Below, piece after piece: positions 10,583-21,500 of a stretch of DNA of 64,000 nt. A program made the position numbers and the translations under genes. Each line of letters begins with the position of its first letter. Within the stretch, counting starts at the first letter, position 1. The stretch lies in contig OZ020517.1 in assembly GCA_963971425.1 (NCBI GenBank), forward strand, positions 29,468,668 through 29,532,667. Reading direction: 5' to 3'. The notes under the pieces were generated by a model. That model worked only from the letters and a program-made list of their open reading frames with translations. It was not told the DNA's origin and did not search any database. Source of the stretch: Bryoerythrophyllum caledonicum. Lineage: Eukaryota; Streptophyta; Bryopsida; Pottiales; Pottiaceae.

Positions 10583-12793
10583 TCAAGGGGGGTCTTGTGT
10601 GTCGGGAAGGGCTTGGTTGTTTTCAATTTTGCGTTTGTGAAGTAAAATAGACATGGCATATTGAGTAGCGGTGGTGTTAATGTTTTTAAAGGTGTTTCTA
10701 ATTGTATCAATGGGTATTTTGAAGGTATCTTCTAGAGTCTTTATAGATGGGATAAAGGTGGTGGCACGAGCGCCGGATGTGATTACAACAAGGGGGTCTA
10801 CATTCCATCCGAGGGCAATGATGTCGTCAATAAGGGGTTGGTATTTATCTATTTTATTTTGGATTGTTTCCGGGGAAAATCTATCGTTGCAATATGTAAA
10901 TTCAATGAATTGAATGGTATAGTCTTGGTTGATGTTATCGGGTGGTGGGTCATTGTATGGTAAGCCTTTAACACAAAGGATGTCTGGTTTGAGCCTAGCG
11001 TTGCAATGACATCTTTGGGTCATACACGAGCATGGGAGTAGCCAAGGGGGGACCGTATTCTCTTGTGGATTGTTATTATAAGTACCGGCGTTCATTAGTA
11101 TAAAACATCTCGATTTATTGTAGGAGGTGATTAGTTTTCGGATTTCCCATACAGCTTTATTATGTCTTTTAACAATTAGAGAGTGTATGTGGTGGTTTTG
11201 GCATTTGAGTAGGACATGGAGCCATGTGTCGGGGTCCGTTGAGGGGCATATGGGACATGTTATGGATGGAAATCTTTCTATTCCAAAGAAGAGTTGTTTG
11301 CGAGCGTTTTCCATATATTGACCCGTACGGAATTTGATGAGGCATGTTATTTGCGAGTCTGAGATGATGGGGTTTTTCCAAAAACTTGTAGAGAGTTCAT
11401 TGTCTATGTCGTTATTGTTAGTCCATTTTTCTATGTTAGGAATATTTTCTGAGATTGTGTCAAGGTTGTTGTAGAGGTCTTGTTTTTTGAGATATTTGTC
11501 TAAAAATCTAATTGGGCCTCTGTCGGGGGTATCTTCTTTGGAAGGCCAATCTTCTTTTTGAAAGTAGTATGGGGTAGCATGGGCATGTTCGTGTAGGTCT
11601 TTGGCATTTTTGTGTGTTTTTTCACGCCCTTCTTTTGCTAGTTTGTCTGCTTGTTCGTTGCCATCAATGTTAGCATGGGCTCTCACTTTGTGGAGGGTTG
11701 TGATTTGTGTACGGTTTTGTAACATTTGGACCATTGATGTTAATATGGTTTGGTCGGGGTGGCTATTGTGAAGGGTAGGATGTGTTATTTGAGTGTTAAG
11801 TAGGTAGAGTGCATTTATACAATCTGTGAATATATGTGCGGGTTCATCATTGTATTTTGTTGTGATGATTTGTAGTGTTTTGTGGATGGCCATGAGTTCT
11901 GCTCTAAGGATATTTTGTAGTCCATGAAGTCTTTTGGCTAGTTTAATTTCTTTGGTAGAATTATATATGCCATAGCCAGCTTTTTCTCTGCGCCAAGATC
12001 CTGGGCTAATTTGTTCTGGTGGTTTAAAGGAGCCGTCGGTGTAATAACTGTATGTGGGGTTAAATTTTGGTGTGGTATGGGTTGGGTAGTCTGGAAGAGG
12101 GGGAGGTATGACGGAATAGTTTAATGTGTTGTTGACATAGTTTAGTTTTGACCAGTTTTTACTTTTGTTTACGGGGGTTTGTATGGGTGTTGGTGGGGCC
12201 AGTTTTGTGTATAGTCGGTGTATGCCTAGATTGTTTGTTATGGAGGTAAGTTCGGCAAGTTGTTCTAGGGAACCAAGGGTTTGATTTTGATGATGGACGC
12301 ATAGTATTTGTAATGTTGATGGCTCTATTCGGGGTTTTTTTTAGCTTGGGTGGAATAGTAGGTTCTTCGTATGGTATTGTGTCTGCTTCAAATATTGCGA
12401 CGATATGGGAATCTGGGAATGGGTTTGGATGTGGTTGTTGTTTTGGTACCAATTGCTGTTCGGTGTGATGATGATTGTTTTTGTGTTATTTGGATCATGT
12501 TTGGCGGCAAGTCTAGCCCAATGTATGGCTTGTTCCATGTCCTTCTCGTTGTGGGGGTGGGCTATGCCATTACCGGTCCATTTGTAGTCAAAGGCCTTTC
12601 CTAGGGATCCAAATATTTTGTCTCTTCCATAGGGTGAGTAGAATTTTTTTAGTTTGGTAGAACATGTGACCGGGGAGGAGAAGTATGATTGCTCGATATT
12701 AAAGGATGAGATCAGTGAGTCTAAAATGAGAGTGGATATTGTGTATTGGGCATTTTTGAGGGGGTCAGTTTTTGGTATTCGGTATTTATACCT
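10583..12793 (-). pseudogene. LINE ORF2 3' part: RNase H, zinc-finger-like motif and PD-(D/E) endonuclease (broken)
   Basis: This continues the reverse-transcriptase frame after an in-frame TAA at 12,796-12,794, with no shift, down to about 12,450. Two frame changes then follow, the second at a run of eight A (minus strand) near 12,341. From there the frame is open to the stop at 10,583. RNase H (about 12,040-11,640) shows YTDGSF, RAELMAI, IFTDCINAL and HANIDGNEQAD, so all acidic active-site positions are present. Next comes a finger-like motif C-x2-C-x9-H-x4-C (about 11,255-11,195). The C-terminus has KPDILCVKG, then FIEFTYCNDRF and NKIDKYQPLI, and GWNVDPLVVI. This fits the KPD...E-x-T...K..KY pattern of LINE restriction-like endonucleases. 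Domain calls are by motif only. Confidence 0.8.
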
Positions 12794-15538
12794 TTAGTAG
12801 AGCCATATTATTTCGGTTTCAAAGGGTTGGGTCGTTGGTTCAATGTTTGTAGGAGTTTGTAGTTTTGTATTATATTGATTCCATAGCCATTGGAGTCGGG
12901 TAACGGGGATGGTGTGTAAATGTCGGCCGTTTTCTTCGTATAGATGTGCTTGATTGTTATCTATTTGAATTGTGTTTGAGGATGTAAGGATATCATTTTC
13001 GGGGTTGCATTGTGTTGTATAGATGTTTAAGAGTGGGATAATTATGGGTGGTGTTATGGACCTCGAGTCTGAGAATTGCTCTTGGGGGTGGTGGGCAAGG
13101 ATGATATCTGAGTATATTTTGTTTTGGATCTTTTGGTAGTATTGTTTTAATTTTTCTGTGTTATATGTGGAGGTATTGGTGTCATGCCGTGGAAAGAGGT
13201 CTCTTTGAGGGAGCCATTTATTGTATGTATTATCATTGTGTCGCCATTGGCATAGATATTTTGTGTAGGTATTTTGTATGTTATTTGTGTCTGTGTGTTG
13301 GATATGTTTATGATTTATGATATTATTAATGGGGTATGTCGTAGGATTTTTGGGGATGTATGTTGAGGGGCGGGGGTGGTATGTATGTGGAGGGTTAGGG
13401 GGATTGGTTGGTGTGGGAATATTTCTTGGGATGATGTTATTGTTGAGGGTGATGAATGGATCTTTAAGTGTATGAGAGTATGGATGTATGTTGCAAGGGG
13501 TATGACATATAGTAGGGCATGTTAGGTGGCAAAATAGTTGTTTAGCAACACTTAGGGCACTCTTTATTAGTTTAGATGGGGTGAAGTGGTAGGTTTTGAA
13601 GTCCTCATTGTTCATGATGTGTGTACCGTTAGGTAAAGTAATTCGGTTTAGTTCAAAAATATTTTTTGAGAGGAGTTTTTGTAGAAGCTTTTGGGAGAGT
13701 TGGGCATCGAGTGTGTTATGATTTAATGTTTCTTGGCGCCATAGTATTTCTAGTGTTGTAGGATTAGTGAGGAAGTTCGGGAGCGTACTTTTAAGGTGGG
13801 CTTTAGCTATATGTTTTAATAAGAAGAATGTTCGTGTTATTGGTGATCTTATACAGTCACTTTTTTTAATTCTCGGTATGTTTTCAGCGCCACCATATTG
13901 GGCAAGGACATAGTGAGTTAATCCATTATATATTTTCCCAAGTCTTCCTTTATCGTTTAAAGCATTTTGCAGTTGTTCGCCTATACATCGGAGGTATGCG
14001 TTTTTGAGGGAGAAAGCTTCAAGTCCAAATAGGTTATGTGGTAGTTGGGTTATTGCATTTGACATACATTTTGGTAATCCACATATGGTTTTTTGTATGG
14101 CTACTATTTTTTTATCAAGTTTTTTGATAGCTGGCATAGAGTATGGTACACCGTAGAAACTGTATGCAACACCTGGGCGTAGTGCGGTATCAACCATTTT
14201 TATTTTTTGTTTCATGGTGGCTTGGCATGTTATTAGTTCTTTGCATTGTTTGATGAGTTTTGTGGTTGTGGTGTGGATTTGGATTTTCCATTTTAGTGAG
14301 GGAACAAGGTTTATGCCTAAGTATATGTATGGTTCATTTTGGTGTAGTATGGGGATCGGTTGATTGCGGTAATTGATGTTCGAGGCTTGCATTAGGGCTT
14401 TGAAAGTGGTAGGATTCAATTTGGATTTGTTTGGGCATCCGGTAGCGGCACATTTTGGGACACCTACGTCCATACTGGCCCATTTACAATATCTATCAAT
14501 TTTGTTTAGTTGTATTTGGATTGATTTGATTTTGTTAGTTATGGTGGCTAGGTCATCCGCGTATGCGGCAGAGTTTATTATGACCTGTGATGTGCCAAAA
14601 GTGTATCCGTAATTTCCTCTTTCTAGCCATCTGAGTAGTGGTTCTAGAAATATAATGAATAGGTATGGGCTGAGGGTATCCCCTTGTATAGTTCCTCTTT
14701 GGATGGGTATAGGTTTTGTTTTCCCAAAGTGTTCACCGGTATAACATGTAGATGATTTAGAATAGATGTTTCCAACAAGTGTAGTTGCATCTTTTGGGTA
14801 ACCAAGATCCATCATTATTGCTAGAAGTCGGGCATGGTCAATTGAGCCAAAGGCATTTTTGAAGTCCACGTATAGTATGTATATATCTTGGTTAGTAAAC
14901 TTTGCGTCTTCTAGTGCGGCTATTATAGTTTGTATTTGTCGTGCGGTACTTCTCTCTGCTCTAAATCCCTCTTGACTATCATATAGGATTTTGAATTTTT
15001 CGCCGTATGAAGATAGTATGGAGGTGAGTGTACTGGTAAAGAGTTTGTATATTGTGTTAGCTAGTGCAATTGGTCTATGGTTGGGTAGTATGGACGGGTC
15101 GCCTTTTTTGTATAGTAGAATTGTTGTACTTAATTTCCATGAGTTTGGTATCTGTTTTTGTTTATAGCAGTGGGTGAAGAATAGAAATAATAGCTTGTGA
15201 AATCTTGGAGGCATGTTTTTTAGTATTGAGTTTGGTATGCGGTCTGGGCCTGGGGCTTTGTTATTTCGAAGATTTTGAAGGCATGCGTCGTATGTGGCTC
15301 TGTTGAGGTATTTATGTAGTGGAATTTCTGGTTCGCCCCGTTTGTCAAGGGTATATCCGTCCAGGTCGTGCCAAGGGTATTGGCGTATTGCACATGTGCA
15401 TTCTATTGTATGTTGTGGCTGGTAATTACATGTTGGTACTGTTGGTCTATTGATTTTTGTTTGTTGGTTAAATATTTCATTCGCAATGTCTTCGGGGCTA
15501 GTTAGAATATTATTATATTGATCTTTGATACAATCCAT
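12794..15538 (-). CDS. LINE ORF2 middle part: reverse transcriptase
   Basis: A 914-residue frame encoding a non-LTR reverse transcriptase, which copies element RNA into DNA at a nicked target. Visible RT blocks are NNKAPGPDRIPNSILK, LYKKGDPSILPNHRPIAL, DSQEGFRAERSTARQI, YILYVDFKNAFGSIDH, IQRGTIQGDTLSPYLF and the catalytic AAYADDLA (near 14,550-14,572). The frame is open upstream of the listed ATG and is joined to the APE-endonuclease frame by a +1 shift at a run of seven A near 15,580. It stops at a single TAA, after which the same frame stays open for another ~340 bases. The C-terminal ~250 residues are Asn/Thr/His/Pro-rich and were not assigned to a domain. Confidence 0.9.
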   Translation of the reverse strand: MDCIKDQYNNILTSPEDIANEIFNQQTKINRPTVPTCNYQPQHTIECTCAIRQYPWHDLDGYTLDKRGEPEIPLHKYLNRATYDACLQNLRNNKAPGPDRIPNSILKNMPPRFHKLLFLFFTHCYKQKQIPNSWKLSTTILLYKKGDPSILPNHRPIALANTIYKLFTSTLTSILSSYGEKFKILYDSQEGFRAERSTARQIQTIIAALEDAKFTNQDIYILYVDFKNAFGSIDHARLLAIMMDLGYPKDATTLVGNIYSKSSTCYTGEHFGKTKPIPIQRGTIQGDTLSPYLFIIFLEPLLRWLERGNYGYTFGTSQVIINSAAYADDLATITNKIKSIQIQLNKIDRYCKWASMDVGVPKCAATGCPNKSKLNPTTFKALMQASNINYRNQPIPILHQNEPYIYLGINLVPSLKWKIQIHTTTTKLIKQCKELITCQATMKQKIKMVDTALRPGVAYSFYGVPYSMPAIKKLDKKIVAIQKTICGLPKCMSNAITQLPHNLFGLEAFSLKNAYLRCIGEQLQNALNDKGRLGKIYNGLTHYVLAQYGGAENIPRIKKSDCIRSPITRTFFLLKHIAKAHLKSTLPNFLTNPTTLEILWRQETLNHNTLDAQLSQKLLQKLLSKNIFELNRITLPNGTHIMNNEDFKTYHFTPSKLIKSALSVAKQLFCHLTCPTICHTPCNIHPYSHTLKDPFITLNNNIIPRNIPTPTNPPNPPHTYHPRPSTYIPKNPTTYPINNIINHKHIQHTDTNNIQNTYTKYLCQWRHNDNTYNKWLPQRDLFPRHDTNTSTYNTEKLKQYYQKIQNKIYSDIILAHHPQEQFSDSRSITPPIIIPLLNIYTTQCNPENDILTSSNTIQIDNNQAHLYEENGRHLHTIPVTRLQWLWNQYNTKLQTPTNIEPTTQPFETEIIWLY

Positions 15539-15572
15539 TGGTGGGGATTCAAGGTTTTTAAAGACTTTTTTG

Positions 15573-18500
15573 TTAATTTTTTTGGGTTGATTTCGTATAG
15601 TTGTCTATATTTTGAGATGGTTTTTTAATGTTTTCTTTATTGAATTTTGTGATTACTTTTCTGGCTTGTATGTTGGCATTTTTTGCAATTAGCGCGATGT
15701 CTTTTATCCATGTATCGTGGGGAAGGTCCAGAGGCCGCGGGGTAGGGATTTGGATGTGTTGTATAGTTAGTAGTTCGTTGTGTATGGGATGGTTACGCCA
15801 TTGAGGGTTTGTTTTTACAATTCTAATGGTTTTACGTATGGTATGGTATGTGGTTAAGTGTTGTTTCCAAGTTTTAGAAAGTTTGCGGGGTAGATACCCG
15901 CCTTGCTGAGAGGTTCTGTTTGTCAATTGGGATATTGGGTGTGCTCTGCAAGTTTGTTCTAGTGTATCAGAGATTTTATTGATGAGTTTGTCTAGAGAGT
16001 GGCATGCTTCTTGCCATTGTACTTGTGTTAATTGACTATTGTTTTCAAGAGTGTTTATGAGGGAGTCTATTTGTACGGCGTTTTCTTCGAAGAATTTTGT
16101 GTTGAATTTTTCTATGTTGGTTTTTGGGATGGGGTTGAGTATGCGTATAGTGTCTTTGCTTGGGATTGTAGGAGTTTTACTAATTAGTGTGTTATTTGGG
16201 ATGTGCAGTTGTACGGGTGAGTGGTCCGAATTGAGAATAATGTCTTTGTTTGTTGTGGAGGTGTATTGTGTGTTGTTGTTTGTATTTATATAGAAACCAT
16301 CTATTAGACTCCAATCACTATAATTGTAGCCACCTTGTCTAGAGAATTGTGTATCGGTATTGATGTAAGTGAAGTTTAAGTTTTCTGTGAAGCGGCGCCA
16401 TTGGTAATTAATGTTTTGAGGGGGGGTGTGATGGTTTCCATTTTGGCGGCCAATTAGCGCTATGTCTCTATTGAAGTCTCCACATAATAGGTATGTATGA
16501 TTGGGATGATTATTAATATGGGTTGTAATAGTGTTTTGTATATCTAAGAGAAATCTAGTATCTTCGGGATGGGATGGCATATACATGTGAAAGATTAACC
16601 ACGGTTGTAGTGGGTGATTAGTGATTTTAATTATTTGAATGTATGGTGATATGTGCTTTGGGGTAGGGATTTTGTTGATGTTGCCGGGGAATGTATATTT
16701 TTTGTGTATTAATGTAAGGAGGCCACCGCGGCCCGGTGTGTATGGTCTCCTTTGTTGCATGCATCTTGTAAGTGCATGTGTATTGTTAAAGATGAGTTTA
16801 TAATCTTGAAATATATTTTGTATGTATTTTGTAGATTTTGTGGCGGTTAGTTTTGTTTCTTGTATAACTATAAGAGCCGGTGGTGTATCTGTGTTTGCGA
16901 CTAGAGTTTGTAAGCTAGAAAGGGCAGTGTTTAGTGAGGAGGCATTCCATGTGATTATGTATGTATTTTCTTGGTTTGGTCTAATGTTTTGATTTTGATT
17001 TTGAGGAGGGATGTAGGGAAGAGGTGGGGGTGGGTGGGTATATTCTGGTATAGGGTCTAGACATTTTAGTGATTCACTTATGAGGTTGTTAGGGAGGTAA
17101 GGGAATTTTAGTTTTATTATATCATTTGAGGGTGGTATGTCTTGACTATGTAAGAAGTCGTATAGTCTTTTATGTATTGAGTTCTCATGGTTTATAATAT
17201 TTTGGTTGTCTACTAGGAATTCAGTATAGGGGTGCGGAGTGTAAATATGTCGTTCTGGTGGGTTTTGTAAGGTTAGTAAGGTTTGTAGGAGTGTATTAGT
17301 CGATGTAATTGTGTTCAAATTTTGTGGATTTAGAAGTTGGTTACATTCATCTATGTTTGGATGAGTAGTGATTATTAGTGCATGTAAGATGTGGGGTGGT
17401 GGATGCGTATTTTTTGGTTGTATGTATTGGGCAATGTTTGGGTGGGAAGTGTTGTGTATGTGGTGTAATGTATGTGTGTTTTTTAGAAATGGTGCGAAGG
17501 GTTTTGCAATGTGTTCATATTCTGGTTGGAGTTTTATGGTATTAGGTATAAAGTAGATTTTGGCATTTTTCTTATGTAATGTAGGATGTCTTTTTAGTAT
17601 ATTGGGCATGGGTCCCGGGTTGGTTTCAATGTCTCCTCCTAGAAGTAGTAGAAGTTTGTGGTATATATGTTTAGTGGTGTATTTTAAAGGCTTTGTTGTG
17701 TTATTAATGACTTGTTGGTTTGGGGGTAGGTGGATGTTTGTATTTTGTGTGTGAGTTGTGGGTTTATTTATTTTTATAGTAGGTGTAGTTGTTTTCGTCT
17801 TTAGTTTATTTTTTGTCCATGTGTTTTTTGTGGTTGTTTTTGTTTTAGTAGTGTATGGATGTATGTATGATTGGTTGTATTTTATCTTGGTTGTTTTTGT
17901 CCGTGTGCATATGTAACTATTATGTTTAAGACTATTTGTATGTGGGTTTATGTTGGTTTTTAAAGTGGCTTTTAAGTCCTTTTTTTCATATGCGGTGTTA
18001 TTATATACTTTGTGGTTTGTACAATTGTTTGTTTTGGTGTTTGTATTAGTATTTGGTATGAAATATGTATTGGCATTCTTTTTGTGCGAAGCGGGGTGTC
18101 TTTTTAATATGTTCGGCATGGGTCTTGGGTTAGTCTCCATGTCTCCTCCAATTAATATTATTAGTTTGTAGTAGATGGGTTTTTTGTTTTGTTTTAGAAT
18201 TTTTTGTTTTTGAATGTGGCTTTGGTATTTGTGTTTTTTTGATTGTATGTGTTTGTCTTTGTATGTGTGTATGTATATGTATGTGTTTCGTTGATGGTGT
18301 GTGGTTGTCTTTGTGTGTGTGTATGTAGTTTTATGTGGTATTATATTAGTATTCTTTTGTATGTTTGTATTAGTGTATGTCACGGTTTTTGTCTTGGTAT
18401 TTGTATCAGTATCTTTGTTAGTATTTGTGTTAGTATTTGTGTGAGTACACGTACCAATATTTGTATTGGTATTTGCATTTGTATAAGTATAAGTTTTTGT

Positions 18501-21500
18501 ATTAATATACATACCACTATGTGTATCAGTATACGTACCAGTATTTGTATCAGTATATTTATAAGTATACTCATCGGAGTATGTATCAGTATAAATATCA
18601 GTATATGTATCAGTATATGTATCCGTATATTGAAATAGTGAGTTTTCTAAAAGATTTCTTTCTAAACATATTTTGTCTAAAGCTATAATTTCTAAAAACA
18701 GATTGGTATTTATTTCAATCAGATTCGTATTTATTCTTACTGTCATTAGAATTTCTATTTTTAGTAATTCTATTTTTGGGGCCTTCGGCGCACGGCCAGC
18801 CGGCGAGACATTCATCCCACCTCCTATTTTAATTATTCTACATACTCTCAAAAAAATTTTACTCTTTGATCGCAAACTCTTCTCATCTTTATATATATCA
18901 ATTTTAATATTATAATTAACTTTCCTCTTATCCCTACAATTTATATTCCAAATTCTATTTTTAGTCTTTACTAATTTATTATTACTATCTTCTCTGTTTA
19001 TTTTTACTCCAAAATTATTTTTTCTCTTTACAACTTTGGTTAATTTTCCATCCCTCATTTTTGATTTTCTTAGTAAGCATATTTTATTTTTAGTACTGCT
19101 CTTTATAGTTATGTTCTTAATATTTGTATTCTTATTATAATTAATTCTCATTACTACTTTGGTAAAAATTTCATCCCTTTTTTTGGATTTCATTAGGAAG
19201 CATAATTTATTTTTAGTACAGCTGTTTATAGCTATTTTCTTAACATTTGAATTTTTATTATAATTAATTCTCATTACTACTTTGGTTAATTTTCCATTCC
19301 CTATTTTTGATTTTCTTAGGAATTGTATTCTATTTTTAGTACTGCTATTTATAGTTATGTTCTTCATCTTTGTATTCTTATTATAATTAATTCCCATTAT
19401 TAATTTTGTTAATTTTCCATCCCTTATTTTGGATTTCCTTAAAAAGTATATACTACTTTTAGTGCTGTTGTTTGTTCCTATGTTCTTATTATTTGAAACC
19501 TTTGAAATTTTATAAATATCTATCTTCTTCCTATTTAATTTATAATATCTCTTTTTACTCTCCTTGATTTTCCAATTTTTTGACATTTTGATATTCCTTG
19601 TCTTTTGATGGTTTTTGGGTTTAGATTCCCTTCTACCCTTATGTATCTTTCTTACTAAATTTCCATTCTTCTTTTCATTATTATTGTGTCCTTTTTTGTT
19701 ATATGTAGTTATGATACTTATTCTCTTCTTCTTTCTATTATTCATTCTAAATCTATCTTTCCTCTTATTTTTTATTTTGGTTTTGATACTTTTGTTTTTA
19801 GTTTCTGTATTTAATCTATTCTTTTGATTAGTTTTATCTTTTTCATTTATTTTTTTGTTTGTTTCTATTTGATTATCTTTTCTTATTTTTGTTTTATTTA
19901 CTCTCTTTGTTTTATTTCCTTTCTTTACTTTTATTTTATTTCCTTTGTTAGTTATATCTTCTCTTGTAGTTTTTCTTTGTTGTTTTTTAATATTTTTCTT
20001 AGTATTCATTTGTTTTGAATCATTTCTAATCTTTGTTTTCCATATGTATTTCATGTAAGTTCTAAATTTTTTATTTTTCTTTGTATTTTTTACTACTTTA
20101 CTAGGTTTAAGATTTTTCTTACTTTTTGTGTTTGTCCTTTCTCTTATTTTGTGATTTTGGAGTTTGTTGCTTGATTTTTGATTTTCAGTATATTTGTTTT
20201 TGATGATATACCTTTTGGATGTATCGATGTCATTACTTAATATTAAGAGGGACGTTTCATTAATATTTTCTACTGTTAATTTTTTAATTCTTATTTTTTG
20301 AAATGAGAGTGGTTTTGTGTTTATAGTTTTAAGTAAAAAATGTTTACGTAATCGTATAAAAATAATGTTTAGTAGGTTTATATTGTGGGTTGAAATATTG
20401 TATGAGATTTTGTTGATGTTTGTGGTTTTCATTTTATCAAGTGTGTGGAAAGAGTTGTATTCTTTGTTTTGTATTTTGCCTTTGTGTGTAAGTGTATTGA
20501 TTGTAGTGTTTGATCTATTTATAATGGTGTTTGTCTGAGAATTATACACTCCTGTATCAATGCTAGTATGATTATGTGTGTTATCATGTGTATTGGTAAA
20601 ACTATTTATGTTGGATTTTTTAGTATATACATATGTGTATATACTACAGTCCGTACTAGTATTTGTCTTAGTTTTTGAATCTGTAGTCATACTCGTAGCT
20701 ATACTGGTATTTATATCAGCATATATACAAGTGTGTTTGCTTGTATTGCACGGTATGTATTCAGTGTAGTATATGTATTTATTTTTTGTTTTAATACAGT
20801 ATGTATTTGGGGGGGTATTTATGTCGTTTGTATATGTAGTTGCGTTAGTATATGTCTTGGGATTTACACTAGTATTTGTTTTGATGTTTGTATTAGTGTG
20901 TATTTCGGTATCTATACTGATGTTTATACTCGTATTCATATTTGTAAAGAGGTCAGTATTTTTGTCCCGTATATATATGAATGTATTTGTACCTATGTAT
21001 GTATTGTATACATGGTAGTTGGTAAAGTATTGTCGGCCTTTGTTTGGGTGTGTATTTGTGTGTGTGGTGTAATTGTCTTTTGTATGTGTGCTATTTGTTG
21101 GTTGGGGTTTTGTATGTGTTGGTAGAATGTGGTGAGAATGTTTTTTTGGGGTGGTTGTGTGTAAGTACCTTTGGTCAAGTTGGTGTGTTTTTGTGCGTTT
21201 TTTGGTGTGTGGTATGTGTTTGGTGAGGAGATAACTCCAATGAGTGTGGATATTCCAATGCCATTGGCATTGATAAGTGGGGGGTGTTTTGAGGTAGTGG
21301 TGTAGTTTACCATTTATTGCTATAATTTTTTTTGTAAGACATGTGGAGTGTGGTGATATTACCACAAGGCTAGTTACAAACATGTGATAGGTGTGAGTGA
21401 GGGAATATTTAAACAAGGAGATAGTAACTGGGAGAGAGATGGGGTGTGTAGTAGAGCTATTGTGTACTATGAGGGTGGAGGGAGAACGAAAGTATGAGTG

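Noticed and set aside
18240..21226. Plus-strand Val/Cys/Tyr-rich open frames (e.g. 20,733-21,125)
   Set aside because: They are complements of the low-complexity LINE leader and look like membrane proteins only because the repeats are T-rich.
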